Part shown: piece after piece, positions 26,657 through 35,094 of the stretch
Layout of the letters: every line of letters begins with the position of its first letter
Position numbering within the stretch: the first letter of the stretch is position 1
NCBI RefSeq assembly: GCF_009674825.1
Contig: NZ_WKJH01000002.1
Coordinates: 556,714-620,713, forward strand
Length of the DNA: 64,000 bases
Source of the DNA: Maribacter luteus
GTDB taxonomy: Bacteria > Bacteroidota > Bacteroidia > Flavobacteriales > Flavobacteriaceae
Direction of reading: 5' to 3'
Translations under genes and position numbers: made by a program
Notes under the pieces: generated by a model
Databases searched by the model: none
Told to the model about the DNA's origin: nothing
Seen by the model: only the letters and a program-made list of their open reading frames with translations

Positions 26657-28483
26657 TTGGCTTATTCGTTTCTGCGTATCTTTGGGAAAAACGTGCTTTT
26701 GAGGGTATTCCTAATATTCATTGCTCTATGCTGCTCACAAATGGCCTTGGCCCAAGATGATTTTTTGGCCAAGCAGTATTTTAATGATGGTGCTTTTGAT
26801 AAGGCTGTGGTCTTCTATGAAAAATTGGTGGAGAAAAATCCACGCAGAAGTGATTATTCCGAAGGACTGGTTGCTTGTTACCAACAATTGGAGCGTTATT
26901 CCGAAGCGGAAGCATTTCTACTCGAAAAAATAAAGAAAGGCAACACATACCCCGTTTTCCTTATAGAGTTGGGACATAACCATACCTTACAAAATAACAC
27001 GGAAAAGGCTTCGGAGTATTATGACAAAGCACTTGCCGGTATTGAGGAAAATCCCAACTACGGGTACAGCATAGCGCTTCGATTCCAGAGTTATTCCTTA
27101 TTGGACTATGCCTTAAGTGCCTATAAAAAATCAATGGAGCTAAATCCAAAATTGGACTACAACTACCAAATGGCGCGCATTTATGGGGAGCAAGGCAATA
27201 TAGACAAAATGTACAATTCTTACATGAATTTGCTCATGAACGGGAAGACGTCAAAATCTAACGTACTGCGGAGTATCGATGATTTTATCTCTTCGGACCC
27301 GGAAAACGAAAACAACATCAAACTTAAAAAAGTATTGTTACAACACGCCCAACAAAACCCTGACTTGCTCTGGAACGATCTTTTAAGTTGGTTGTTCGTT
27401 CAACAGAAACAGTACAATAGTGCGTTTAGACAAGAGAAGGCTATTTTTAAACGTATGGAAGGCAGTACGGTTCAACGTCTGGACAATCTCGGGAACCTGG
27501 CCTTAAACGATAATGAAATTGAAACCGCACGATCCATTTTCGAATATATCGCCGAAAAATCTACGGATGAAATCGCCCGTTTAAATGCCCAATTGAATTT
27601 GATAGATATTGAATTGATGGATTTGGATCAAAGAAAACTGAATACCATTGACGAACAATTCAAAACCCTTATCACTACCCACGGATATAAAGGCCAGACC
27701 TTGCAACTTCAAATTGCCTATGCCAATTTCCTGACTTTCAAAAAGAACAATCCAGAACCTGCCATCGATATTTTGAAAAACTGCCTGAAACTGCCATTGA
27801 ACGCACGGGGAAAAGCCTATGTTAAATTGGCCTTGGGAGATATTCTGGTTTTTGACAAAAAATTCAATCAGGCACTTATCTATTTTTCCCAAGTACAAAA
27901 AAGTTTAAAAAACGATGTGTTAGGTCAAAATGCACGATTCAAAGTAGCCCAAACCAGTTTCTATAAAGGCGATTTTGATTGGGCCCTTACCCAATTGAAA
28001 GTCCTTCGTAGCTCCACCTCACAATTGATCGCGAACGATGCCATGCAATTGAGCCTACTTATCGCGGACAATTCTTTGGAAGACTCAACAAAAACAGCCT
28101 TGAAAAAATATGCCCGTGCCGATCTATTGGCTTATCAAAACAAAACCCAAGAAGCCATTTCCACATTAAATGACATTCTTTTAAACCATAAAGGTGAAAA
28201 GATAGAGGACGAAGCACTACTTAAACGAGGACAGCTTCTAGAAAGTATAAAGGATTATGAAGCGGCAAAATTCAATTATCAAAAAATAACGGAATTCTAT
28301 ACGAACGACATCCTGGCCGATGATGCTTTTTTTGCATTGGGGGAATTATATCGAAATGTATTGAACGAACCCGAAAAAGCTAAGGCCCAATACGAAAAGA
28401 TCATTTACAATTATCAAGACAGTTATTATTTTCCGCAAGCAAGGAAGAACTTTAGGATGCTTCGGGGAGACAGTATAAATTAA
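26657..28483 (+). CDS. Exported tetratricopeptide-repeat protein
   Basis: A 608-residue, mostly helical protein with repeated TPR units (AFDKAVVFYEKLVEKNP; KASEYYDKALAG; LDYALSAYKKSMELNP; later NQALIYFSQVQKS and AKAQYEKIIYNY). A signal peptide ends at SQMALAQ. The start is uncertain: the TTG at 26657 gives a basic n-region, but a perfect -7 box TATCTTTG at 26677-26684 suggests that the GTG at 26693 may be used on a short-leader transcript. The C-terminal repeats resemble outer-membrane lipoprotein BamD/YbgF-like arrays. It may be a scaffold for an envelope complex; no partner is visible. Confidence 0.8.
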   Translation: MAYSFLRIFGKNVLLRVFLIFIALCCSQMALAQDDFLAKQYFNDGAFDKAVVFYEKLVEKNPRRSDYSEGLVACYQQLERYSEAEAFLLEKIKKGNTYPVFLIELGHNHTLQNNTEKASEYYDKALAGIEENPNYGYSIALRFQSYSLLDYALSAYKKSMELNPKLDYNYQMARIYGEQGNIDKMYNSYMNLLMNGKTSKSNVLRSIDDFISSDPENENNIKLKKVLLQHAQQNPDLLWNDLLSWLFVQQKQYNSAFRQEKAIFKRMEGSTVQRLDNLGNLALNDNEIETARSIFEYIAEKSTDEIARLNAQLNLIDIELMDLDQRKLNTIDEQFKTLITTHGYKGQTLQLQIAYANFLTFKKNNPEPAIDILKNCLKLPLNARGKAYVKLALGDILVFDKKFNQALIYFSQVQKSLKNDVLGQNARFKVAQTSFYKGDFDWALTQLKVLRSSTSQLIANDAMQLSLLIADNSLEDSTKTALKKYARADLLAYQNKTQEAISTLNDILLNHKGEKIEDEALLKRGQLLESIKDYEAAKFNYQKITEFYTNDILADDAFFALGELYRNVLNEPEKAKAQYEKIIYNYQDSYYFPQARKNFRMLRGDSIN

Positions 28484-28560
28484 TCCCAATCAGCTACAAT
28501 GATAACACTATAATAATGAATGTGATCATCGATTGTGAGCTTAAAATGAATCAGAAAAAA

Positions 28561-28872
28561 ATGTACATATACAACGTTACTACCAATATTGAAGAATCTA
28601 TCCACGACCAATGGCTTGCCTGGATGAAAGAAACACACATTCCCGATGTCTTGGCCACAGGAAAATTCCTTTCTGCAAAAATGTGCAAAGTATTGATTGA
28701 AGAAGAAATGGGGGGAGTTACCTATTCGGTTCAGTTCACTGCGGTCGACAAAGAAACGCTACAGTCATATTATCAAGATCACGCCCCAACCCTAAGACAG
28801 GAAGCATCAAAGTTGTTTTCCAATAAATTCGTCTCTTTCCGAACAGAACTAGAAGTTATAAGCGAGCACTGA
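28561..28872 (+). CDS. DUF4286 family protein
   Basis: A 103-residue protein starting [22 protein letters not shown], the characteristic DUF4286 start, which is why the ATG at 28561 is preferred over upstream in-frame ATGs at 28516 and 28546. The family has a ferredoxin-like (dimeric alpha/beta-barrel) appearance: beta strand, helix [11 protein letters not shown], strand [11 protein letters not shown], helix LRQEASKLF. Function is unknown. It lies 4 bp before rsmA and is probably co-transcribed with it. Confidence 0.85.
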   Translation: MYIYNVTTNIEESIHDQWLAWMKETHIPDVLATGKFLSAKMCKVLIEEEMGGVTYSVQFTAVDKETLQSYYQDHAPTLRQEASKLFSNKFVSFRTELEVISEH

Positions 28873-28876
28873 TACT

Positions 28877-29746
28877 ATGGTCAAAAAAAAGAAAAAAGGA
28901 TCGAAACCATATAAAAAGGATTCTAAATATCGAAAGGACAACGGCCCCGTAAAAGCCAAGAAACATTTAGGTCAACATTTTTTGAAAGATGAGGATATTG
29001 CCAAACAAATTGCCGATACACTTACTCTTGACGGATATCGGAACGTGCTCGAAATAGGCCCGGGAACCGGAGTGTTGACAAAATATCTTTTACAAAATGA
29101 AATAGACCTTGTGGCAATGGATTTGGATTCGGAATCCATTGTGTACCTCAATCAGAATTTCCCGCTTGAACATCCTGAAATCTTGGGAAACAACAATTCG
29201 TTCAAAGTACTCGAGGCAGATTTCTTAAAATATGATCTATCAACTCTTTTTGGATCGGAGCCCTTTGCGATTACGGGTAATTTCCCTTACAACATTTCGA
29301 CCCAGATCGTATTTAAAATGCTCGAATGGCGTCATCAGATTCCAGAATTCACGGGAATGTTCCAAAAAGAAGTGGCCGAACGGATCTGCGCCAAAGAAGG
29401 CAATAAGACCTATGGAATACTATCCGTTTTCACCCAAGCCCATTATAATGCGGAATACCTCTTTACCGTATCCCCAGAAGTTTTCGATCCCCCACCAAAA
29501 GTACTCTCCGGTGTTTTAAGATTGACCAGAAAAGAAAACCATGACCTCGATTGTGATGAAAAATTGTTCTTCAGAATAGTCAAAACAGCCTTTAACCAAC
29601 GAAGAAAAACTCTTCGAAATAGCTTAAAAACCTTTGAGCTTTCCAATATTCTCAAAGAAGATACTATCTTTGACCAACGTCCTGAACAATTGGCTGTGGC
29701 CGACTTTATAGGGCTTGCAAAGAAGATAGCGAATGACACCGTTTAA
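28877..29746 (+). CDS. rsmA: 16S rRNA (adenine1518/1519-N6)-dimethyltransferase
   Basis: A 289-residue KsgA/Dim1 enzyme that dimethylates two adjacent adenosines near the 3' end of 16S rRNA late in 30S assembly. After a Lys-rich N-terminal extension of about 30 residues come [15 protein letters not shown] (33-47), the SAM motif [14 protein letters not shown] (about 59-72) and the catalytic NFPYNIS. The C-terminal helical domain has [13 protein letters not shown]. The stop overlaps the mgtE start by 14 bp. Confidence 0.96.
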   Translation: MVKKKKKGSKPYKKDSKYRKDNGPVKAKKHLGQHFLKDEDIAKQIADTLTLDGYRNVLEIGPGTGVLTKYLLQNEIDLVAMDLDSESIVYLNQNFPLEHPEILGNNNSFKVLEADFLKYDLSTLFGSEPFAITGNFPYNISTQIVFKMLEWRHQIPEFTGMFQKEVAERICAKEGNKTYGILSVFTQAHYNAEYLFTVSPEVFDPPPKVLSGVLRLTRKENHDLDCDEKLFFRIVKTAFNQRRKTLRNSLKTFELSNILKEDTIFDQRPEQLAVADFIGLAKKIANDTV

Positions 29747-31085
29747 ACTCACAGAAGAGCTCCTATCGGAAATAGGACAACTGATAGAGAACCAACAGAA
29801 TTCCACACTGGAAACCATGTTGGAAGAAGTGCATTATGCCGATATCGCAGAGATCATCAATGAACTGAATGATGGGCAGGCCACTTATCTTATCAAACTT
29901 CTTGATAGTGACAAAACCTCCGACGTACTAACCGAGCTCGACGAGGACATTCGTGAAGCAATCCTGAATAACCTATCCGCAAAAGAGATCGCCGGGGAGT
30001 TGGAAGAATTGGATACCGATGATGCTGCCGATATCATTGGGGAACTCCCAAAGGAAATCGTAAATGAGGTAATCTCCAAAATCGAGGATAGGGACCATGC
30101 CAAAGATATTGTAGATCTATTACGTTATGATGAGAATTCCGCTGGTGGACTCATGGCCAAAGAGCTTGTGAAAGTTCGTGAAAGTTGGAATGTACTTACT
30201 TGTGTAAAAGAAATGCGTGCCCAGGCCGAGAATGTAACCCGGGTACACTCTATTTACGTAGTTGATGACGATGATAAGCTAAAAGGTAGATTGTCATTGA
30301 AAGATTTATTGACAACCTCAACAAGAAGCCACATCAGTGACGTATATATTCCCAAGGTAGATTCTGTAAACGTTAATGAAAAGCCTGAAGAAGTCGCCAA
30401 AATAATGTCAAAGTATGATTTGGAGGCCATTCCCGTAGTAGATGAAATGGGCCGTTTGGTGGGCAGAATCACGATCGATGATATTGTGGATGTTATACGT
30501 GAAGAAGCGGAAAGGGATTACCAAATGGCAGCAGGTATTTCCCAGGATGTTGAGGCGGATGATAGCATCTGGGACCTTACACGGGCACGCCTTCCATGGC
30601 TCTTCCTAGGCTTAGTGGGTGGCGTTGGGGCAGCAGCGATCATGGGCGGATTTGAGGATATGATCAGTAAACATGCCATATTGTTCTTCTTTACCCCTCT
30701 TATTGCCGCCATGGCCGGTAATGTTGGTGTACAATCAAGTGCGATTATCGTTCAAGGTCTTGCCAATGATGATTTAAAAGGTGGTGTAGGTAACCGTTTG
30801 ATAAAGGAAATGCTTTTAGCCACTTTGAACGGCTTGATCTTAGCTGGTGTCTTATTGATATTCACATGGATCTATAAAGGAGACTTTTTAACGGCATTGG
30901 CCATTTCCATATCACTTGTGGTGGTTATCATCGTTGCCGGACTCATAGGAACCTTCATCCCCCTTTTTCTTGACAAAAGAGGTATAGACCCCGCAATCGC
31001 CACAGGTCCCTTTATTACCACTAGTAATGACATCTTCGGTATCTTGATTTACTTCTCCATTGCCAAGATACTTTTGGGAATTTAA
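29733..31085 (+). CDS. mgtE: Magnesium transporter MgtE
   Basis: A 450-residue Mg2+ channel. The acidic N-terminal superhelical domain (about 10-130, with [10 protein letters not shown] and [13 protein letters not shown] repeats) is followed by a CBS pair (about 135-255) that senses cytoplasmic Mg2+, then a plug helix and five membrane helices from about 285 ([23 protein letters not shown]). The [16 protein letters not shown] and [17 protein letters not shown] segments form the pore region. The length is that of the family. Confidence 0.95.
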   Translation: MTPFKLTEELLSEIGQLIENQQNSTLETMLEEVHYADIAEIINELNDGQATYLIKLLDSDKTSDVLTELDEDIREAILNNLSAKEIAGELEELDTDDAADIIGELPKEIVNEVISKIEDRDHAKDIVDLLRYDENSAGGLMAKELVKVRESWNVLTCVKEMRAQAENVTRVHSIYVVDDDDKLKGRLSLKDLLTTSTRSHISDVYIPKVDSVNVNEKPEEVAKIMSKYDLEAIPVVDEMGRLVGRITIDDIVDVIREEAERDYQMAAGISQDVEADDSIWDLTRARLPWLFLGLVGGVGAAAIMGGFEDMISKHAILFFFTPLIAAMAGNVGVQSSAIIVQGLANDDLKGGVGNRLIKEMLLATLNGLILAGVLLIFTWIYKGDFLTALAISISLVVVIIVAGLIGTFIPLFLDKRGIDPAIATGPFITTSNDIFGILIYFSIAKILLGI

Positions 31086-31130
31086 TCGGTACATTACTGC
31101 TAATTTAGAAATTAAAAAAACCACAACAGT

Positions 31131-31496
31131 ATGAAGGCCATAAACCTAAAAGAAAAATATGCCGAATTCAAAGCACAATGGCATCCCCATGAAATAGCAG
31201 TTGTAGACAACATGCGTGTGCTTTTGGCTAAAATTCAAGGTGAGTTCGTCTGGCATGCCCATGAAAATGAGGATGAACTTTTTCAAGTCATAAAAGGTAC
31301 ATTGTACATGCAATTTCGAGATAAGACAGTTGAAGTCAATGAAGGAGAGGTTATTGTTGTACCCAAGGGCGTGGAACACAATCCCATGACCAAAAACAAT
31401 GAAGAAGTACATATTTTACTTTTTGAAAAATGTACCACTGCCCATACGGGATCCGTGCAAGATGAAAAAACACAGACAGATTATCCAAAAATTTAA
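31131..31496 (+). CDS. Cupin-domain protein
   Basis: A 121-residue single-domain cupin. The first motif is WHAHENEDELFQVIKG (His43, His45, Glu49 region) and the second is PKGVEHNPMTKN (His83 region), giving the 3-His/1-Glu metal site of cupins. Such small cupins may be dioxygenases, isomerases or binding proteins; the substrate cannot be told. It lies 45 bp after mgtE and ends before a hairpin at 31546-31567. Confidence 0.85.
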   Translation: MKAINLKEKYAEFKAQWHPHEIAVVDNMRVLLAKIQGEFVWHAHENEDELFQVIKGTLYMQFRDKTVEVNEGEVIVVPKGVEHNPMTKNNEEVHILLFEKCTTAHTGSVQDEKTQTDYPKI

Positions 31497-31545
31497 TACA
31501 TTGTTGCTGCGAGTTCACTAAACAACCCTATAATTAAAAACGAAC

Positions 31546-31570
31546 AAAGGGATGTCGCACATCCTTTATA
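31546..31570 (+). terminator. Possible intrinsic terminator after the cupin gene
   Basis: The stem AAGGGATGT/ACATCCTTT (one G-T pair) with apex CGC is followed by ATAATAT rather than a pure T-run. It lies just upstream of the promoter of the next gene. Confidence 0.5.
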
Positions 31571-31584
31571 ATATAAGTACTTTA

Positions 31585-31592
31585 TATATTTG
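31585..31592 (+). promoter_or_regulatory. -7 promoter element directly before the 2-hydroxyacid dehydrogenase ATG
   Basis: TATATTTG is a perfect -7 box ending only 4 bp before the ATG at 31597. Transcription from it would begin at or within a few bases of the start codon, giving a leaderless or nearly leaderless mRNA. Confidence 0.55.
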
Positions 31593-31596
31593 ACTA

Positions 31597-32535
31597 ATGA
31601 GAATCTTACACCTGGACACCAACCATCCCTTAATGATAGAGCAATTGGCTCAACTGGGATTTACTAACGATGAGGATTACACTTCCAACAAAAAAGATAT
31701 TGAGAAAAAAATACACCTCTATGATGGTATTATCATTCGAAGTAGATTAACTATTGATGCTTCATTCCTGGACAAAGCAACCAATCTTAAGTTTATTGGG
31801 CGCGTTGGGGCAGGCCTTGAGAATATCGATGTTGACCACGCAAAGGCAAATGGCATCTTTTTGGCATCGGCCCCGGAAGGCAATAGAAATGCGGTCGGCG
31901 AACATACGCTTGGAATGCTCTTGTCTCTTTTCAATAAACTGAACAAAGCGGACAAAGAAGTCAGGAACGGCCAATGGGACCGGGAAGGGAATCGGGGTAT
32001 TGAACTAGATGGCAAAACCGTGGGGATTATCGGTTACGGCAATATGGGCAAGGCCTTTGCTAAAAAGCTCAAAGGATTCGATGTAGAAGTAATCTGTTTT
32101 GATATCGTCGGAGGTGTAGGCGATGAAAATGCTCGTCAAGTCGGTATTATGGAGCTTCAACAAAGAACGGACGTTCTTAGCTTACACGTACCGCAAACAC
32201 CCGAAACCATCGGTATGATCAATGATGAATTCATCAACTCTTTTCAAAAACCGTTTTGGTTGTTGAATACGGCCAGGGGCAAATGTGTAATCACCACGGA
32301 TTTGGTCAGTAATTTAAAATCAGGAAAAATCCTAGGTGCCGGATTGGATGTTTTGGAGTATGAAAAATCATCTTTTGAAAATATGTTCGATGACCAAAAC
32401 CTACCTGAAGCCTTTAAATACTTGATGAAAGCGGAAAATGTCCTCTTTTCTCCCCACGTAGCGGGCTGGACCGTGGAAAGTAAAGAAAAACTGGCCCAAA
32501 CCATCGTAGATAAAATCAAAGAAAGATTTTGCTAA
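31597..32535 (+). CDS. D-isomer 2-hydroxyacid dehydrogenase (SerA-like)
   Basis: A 312-residue NAD-dependent dehydrogenase. The catalytic-domain segment FIGRVGAGLENIDVDHAKANGI is near 65-86, the NAD-binding loop GIIGYGNMGKAFAKKL near 147-162, LNTARGKCV with the active-site Arg is near 226, and the closing Glu/His pair (DVLEYE; SPHVAGWT) is near 250-290. It has no C-terminal ACT domain. It could be phosphoglycerate dehydrogenase or a related hydroxyacid enzyme; no serC or serB is adjacent, so no symbol is given. Confidence 0.9.
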   Translation: MRILHLDTNHPLMIEQLAQLGFTNDEDYTSNKKDIEKKIHLYDGIIIRSRLTIDASFLDKATNLKFIGRVGAGLENIDVDHAKANGIFLASAPEGNRNAVGEHTLGMLLSLFNKLNKADKEVRNGQWDREGNRGIELDGKTVGIIGYGNMGKAFAKKLKGFDVEVICFDIVGGVGDENARQVGIMELQQRTDVLSLHVPQTPETIGMINDEFINSFQKPFWLLNTARGKCVITTDLVSNLKSGKILGAGLDVLEYEKSSFENMFDDQNLPEAFKYLMKAENVLFSPHVAGWTVESKEKLAQTIVDKIKERFC

Positions 32536-32568
32536 CTTTAAGGAGCAACAAACCAATACTCCTTAAGC

Positions 32569-33033
32569 ATGCAATCGAAAGCAACAACACCAGAACAATA
32601 CATCAACGAATTACCCGATGACCGAAAGGAGGTTATTCAAAAGCTACGGCAAACCATCTTGGAGAATTTACCGAAAGGGTTCACCGAACAAATGAGCTAT
32701 GGCATGTTGGGCTATGTAGTACCCCATAACCTATACCCTAGTGGTTACCACTGTAATCCTGAATTGCCCCTTCCTTTCATAAATGTGGCATCCCAGAAAA
32801 ACTTTGTTGCCCTTTATCATTCGGGTATTTATGCCAGTGAGCCATTATATGATTGGTTCGTAACCGAATATCCAAAATATGTGAAAACCAAATTGGACAT
32901 GGGCAAAAGTTGTATCCGGTTTAAAAATATGGATACCATTCCGTACGGACTTATCGGTGAACTTTGCTCAAAAATGAGCGTGGAAGATTGGATTTCACTT
33001 TATGAAAAAAATACAAAAAAAAGTAAGCCATGA
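32569..33033 (+). CDS. DUF1801 family protein
   Basis: A 154-residue protein with the DUF1801 pattern: TPEQYINELPDDRKEVIQKLRQTI near the start, EQMSYGMLGYVVPH in the middle (the family's central strand) and SCIRFKNMDTIPYGLIGEL near the C-terminus. The fold is related to the YdhG/frataxin-like group; biochemical role unknown. Its stop overlaps the next start (33030) by 4 bp, so the two are coupled. Confidence 0.88.
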   Translation: MQSKATTPEQYINELPDDRKEVIQKLRQTILENLPKGFTEQMSYGMLGYVVPHNLYPSGYHCNPELPLPFINVASQKNFVALYHSGIYASEPLYDWFVTEYPKYVKTKLDMGKSCIRFKNMDTIPYGLIGELCSKMSVEDWISLYEKNTKKSKP

Positions 33034-33419
33034 AAAAAAGAGTTACCGGTCTTGGTGGGTTCTTCTTTAAGACAAAAGACCCGGATAAGATAAAGGAATG
33101 GTACAAAAACCGTTTAGGCCTTAATACCGACCAATATGGTTGCACATTTTGGTGGAAAGACCAAAAAGGTAATGATTGCTCTACCCAATGGAGCCCTATG
33201 AACGAGGACACACCATATTTTGAGCCCAGTCAAAAGCAGTTCATGATGAATTTCAGGGTAGAGAATTTGGTAGAACTTTTAAAAGAATTAAAAAAAGAAG
33301 GAGTCACGATTGTCGGGGAAATCGAAGAATACGAATATGGTAAATTCGGCTGGATCTTGGACCCTGAAGGAAATAAACTAGAACTTTGGGAACCTATTGA
33401 CAAGGCATTTTTAGAATAG
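33030..33419 (+). CDS. VOC-family (glyoxalase/bleomycin-resistance) protein
   Basis: A 129-residue single VOC module: strand GLGGFFFKTKDPDKIKEWYKNRLG, a middle region ending in FMMNFRVENLVELLKELKKEG, and the closing metal-side motif FGWILDPEGNKLELWEP with the conserved Glu. It could be a dioxygenase, isomerase or binding protein; the substrate is unknown. It overlaps the DUF1801 gene by 4 bp. Confidence 0.88.
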   Translation: MKKRVTGLGGFFFKTKDPDKIKEWYKNRLGLNTDQYGCTFWWKDQKGNDCSTQWSPMNEDTPYFEPSQKQFMMNFRVENLVELLKELKKEGVTIVGEIEEYEYGKFGWILDPEGNKLELWEPIDKAFLE

Positions 33420-33558
33420 ACACGGCCCTTATTTCACCATACTCCTTTTAGTCCGAATAAATTATCTTATTTATCAGCATGAATTTATCCCCATTTTATT
33501 ATCATGTTCAAATAATCGTTACATTTAACCTTAGTAAAACCACCATAAAACAAGAATT

Positions 33559-34026
33559 ATGTCAGATGAGAACAAAGATTTAGGCGACAAAGCCAAAGAT
33601 CTTGGCGACAAAGCCAACGAAAAATTCGAAGACGCCAAAGAAGCAACAAAGGAATTCGCAGAAGATGCAAAAGAGAAAGCCAGTGATTTTGCCGAAGACG
33701 CCAAAGAAACCGCCAAAGAGTTTACCGAAAGTGCTAAAGAAGCATTTAGCGGTGCAGGAGGTGAAAACAAAAAATTACTCGTTGGGATATTAGCAATAAT
33801 TTTAGGCTCATTGGGAGTCCATAAATTTTTATTAGGATACCAAAAAGAAGGTTTTATTCTTTTAGGTGTATCTATTGCAGCTTATGTTCTTTCGTGCGTT
33901 GGAATTGGTTTGTTATTTGTTTGGGTACCAAGTGTAATAGGCCTTATAGAGGGTATTATCTATTTAACCAAATCAGACGAGGAATTCTACAACACGTACC
34001 AAGTAGGTAAAAAACCTTGGTTCTAA
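33559..34026 (+). CDS. TM2-domain protein with N-terminal LEA-like 11-mer repeats
   Basis: A 155-residue protein in two parts. Residues 1-67 are a charged, Ala/Lys/Glu-rich amphipathic region. From residue 24 it repeats an 11-residue unit of the form E-D-A-K-E-x-x-x-x-F-A about three and a half times, with Phe at 33, 44 and 55. This is the period of group-3 LEA proteins and apolipoproteins. Residues 72-150 are a TM2 domain: two hydrophobic helices (LLVGILAIILGSLGVHKFLLG and VLSCVGIGLLFVWVPSVIGLIEGIIYL) around a short loop. The repeat could lie on the inner face of the membrane or bind polyanions; that is inference. A strong terminator follows. Confidence 0.85.
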   Translation: MSDENKDLGDKAKDLGDKANEKFEDAKEATKEFAEDAKEKASDFAEDAKETAKEFTESAKEAFSGAGGENKKLLVGILAIILGSLGVHKFLLGYQKEGFILLGVSIAAYVLSCVGIGLLFVWVPSVIGLIEGIIYLTKSDEEFYNTYQVGKKPWF

Positions 34027-34032
34027 ATTTAT

Positions 34033-34060
34033 AAAAACCGGCAAGTTATCGCCGGTTTTT
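34033..34060 (+). terminator. Intrinsic terminator after the TM2 gene
   Basis: A perfect 10-bp stem AAAAACCGGC/GCCGGTTTTT with an 8-base loop and terminal T-run, beginning 6 bp after the stop codon. Confidence 0.9.
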
Positions 34061-34109
34061 ATATGTGAATATCAATCGTTTTATTGCGATGTATTAATAT
34101 GATTGAAAC

Positions 34110-34610
34110 ATGATGGCCACCTTGAAAACACGGGAAATGCAGTCATCTGACTGGAATGCCGTAGCGAAGATTTATGCCGAGGGAATAGCCACTGGCTATG
34201 CGACTTTTGAGAAGAACATTCCTACCTATGAATCCTGGAACAATACCCATTTACCCATGTGTAGGCTTGTAGCCGTTAAAAACAGTAACGTTATGGGTTG
34301 GGCTGCCTTATCGCCCGTATCAAGTAGATGTGTGTATGGTGGTGTGGCTGAGGTAAGTATTTATGTAAGTGAAAAATATAAAGGCCATGGTGTGGGCAGT
34401 ATGTTAATAAATAAACTAATTTCACAAAGTGAAGATAAAGGTTTTTGGACCTTACAATCCGGCATTTTTCCCGAAAACGAAAGTAGTATTGCCTTGCATA
34501 AGAAAGCGGGGTTTCGTTATATAGGAAGACGTGAAAAAGTAGGGCAACTCAATGGTATTTGGAAAGACAACCTATTATTTGAACGCAGGAGTAAATCTGT
34601 CGGAATTTGA
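34110..34610 (+). CDS. GNAT acetyltransferase (phosphinothricin/ArsN-like)
   Basis: A 166-residue GNAT enzyme with the PAT/ArsN layout: AKIYAEGIATGYATFEKNIPTYESW in the first third, SIYVSEKYKGHGVGSMLI with the acetyl-CoA loop (about 96-112), SGIFPENESSIALHKKAGFRYIGRREKVGQLNG-type C-terminus. It lies 64 bp upstream of an arsenate-reductase-like gene, which fits ArsN1-type arsinothricin resistance, but an ordinary amine acetyltransferase is also possible. A second ATG (34113) directly follows the first. Confidence 0.85.
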   Translation: MMATLKTREMQSSDWNAVAKIYAEGIATGYATFEKNIPTYESWNNTHLPMCRLVAVKNSNVMGWAALSPVSSRCVYGGVAEVSIYVSEKYKGHGVGSMLINKLISQSEDKGFWTLQSGIFPENESSIALHKKAGFRYIGRREKVGQLNGIWKDNLLFERRSKSVGI

Positions 34611-34674
34611 TTTAACCCTTTCCTTTTTTCCCATTTTGGGTGTATATGAACAGTAACACGAATAGTCTGGAAAG

Positions 34675-35094
34675 ATGCAAAATATTCTGGTCATGTGTAC
34701 GGGTAATTCATGCAGAAGCCAAATGGCGCATGGTTATCTTGAAAAGTTAAATAATGGCTTTGCACAAGTGTACAGTGCAGGTATTGAGGTACATGGTATC
34801 AATTCAGCCGCCATTGCCATTATGGCCGAAGATGGTATTGATATTTCTGACCACACATCGAACCATATAGATGAATATCTAGATAAAGATTTCGATTTCA
34901 TAATTACGGTCTGTGATCACACGAATGAAAACTGTCCTTACATTCCTTCCAAAAAAGCGAAACGTTTGCACCATAATTTTATGGATCCATCCAAATTTGA
35001 TGGTAGTGCAGAAGAAAAACACAAACTGTACGTAAAAGTCAGGGATGAAATAAAGGAGTATTGCCAAAAATTCATCCTACGCGAATTACATTAA
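34675..35094 (+). CDS. Arsenate reductase-like low-molecular-weight protein tyrosine phosphatase
   Basis: A 139-residue LMW-PTP-fold enzyme starting with the P-loop MCTGNSCRSQMAHGYL (Cys8, Arg14). The later pair TVCDHTNENCP has cysteines in the positions used by thioredoxin-coupled ArsC for the disulfide cascade, and the acidic HNFMDPSKFDG loop supplies the general acid. These features favour arsenate reductase over a protein phosphatase. No arsR, acr3 or arsB is in the window. It converges with olsF with a 4-bp tail overlap. Confidence 0.85.
   Translation: MQNILVMCTGNSCRSQMAHGYLEKLNNGFAQVYSAGIEVHGINSAAIAIMAEDGIDISDHTSNHIDEYLDKDFDFIITVCDHTNENCPYIPSKKAKRLHHNFMDPSKFDGSAEEKHKLYVKVRDEIKEYCQKFILRELH

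Noticed and set aside
28516..28560. Upstream ATG for the DUF4286 gene
   Set aside because: The family starts at MYIYNV (28561); the upstream 15 codons show no similarity to the family.
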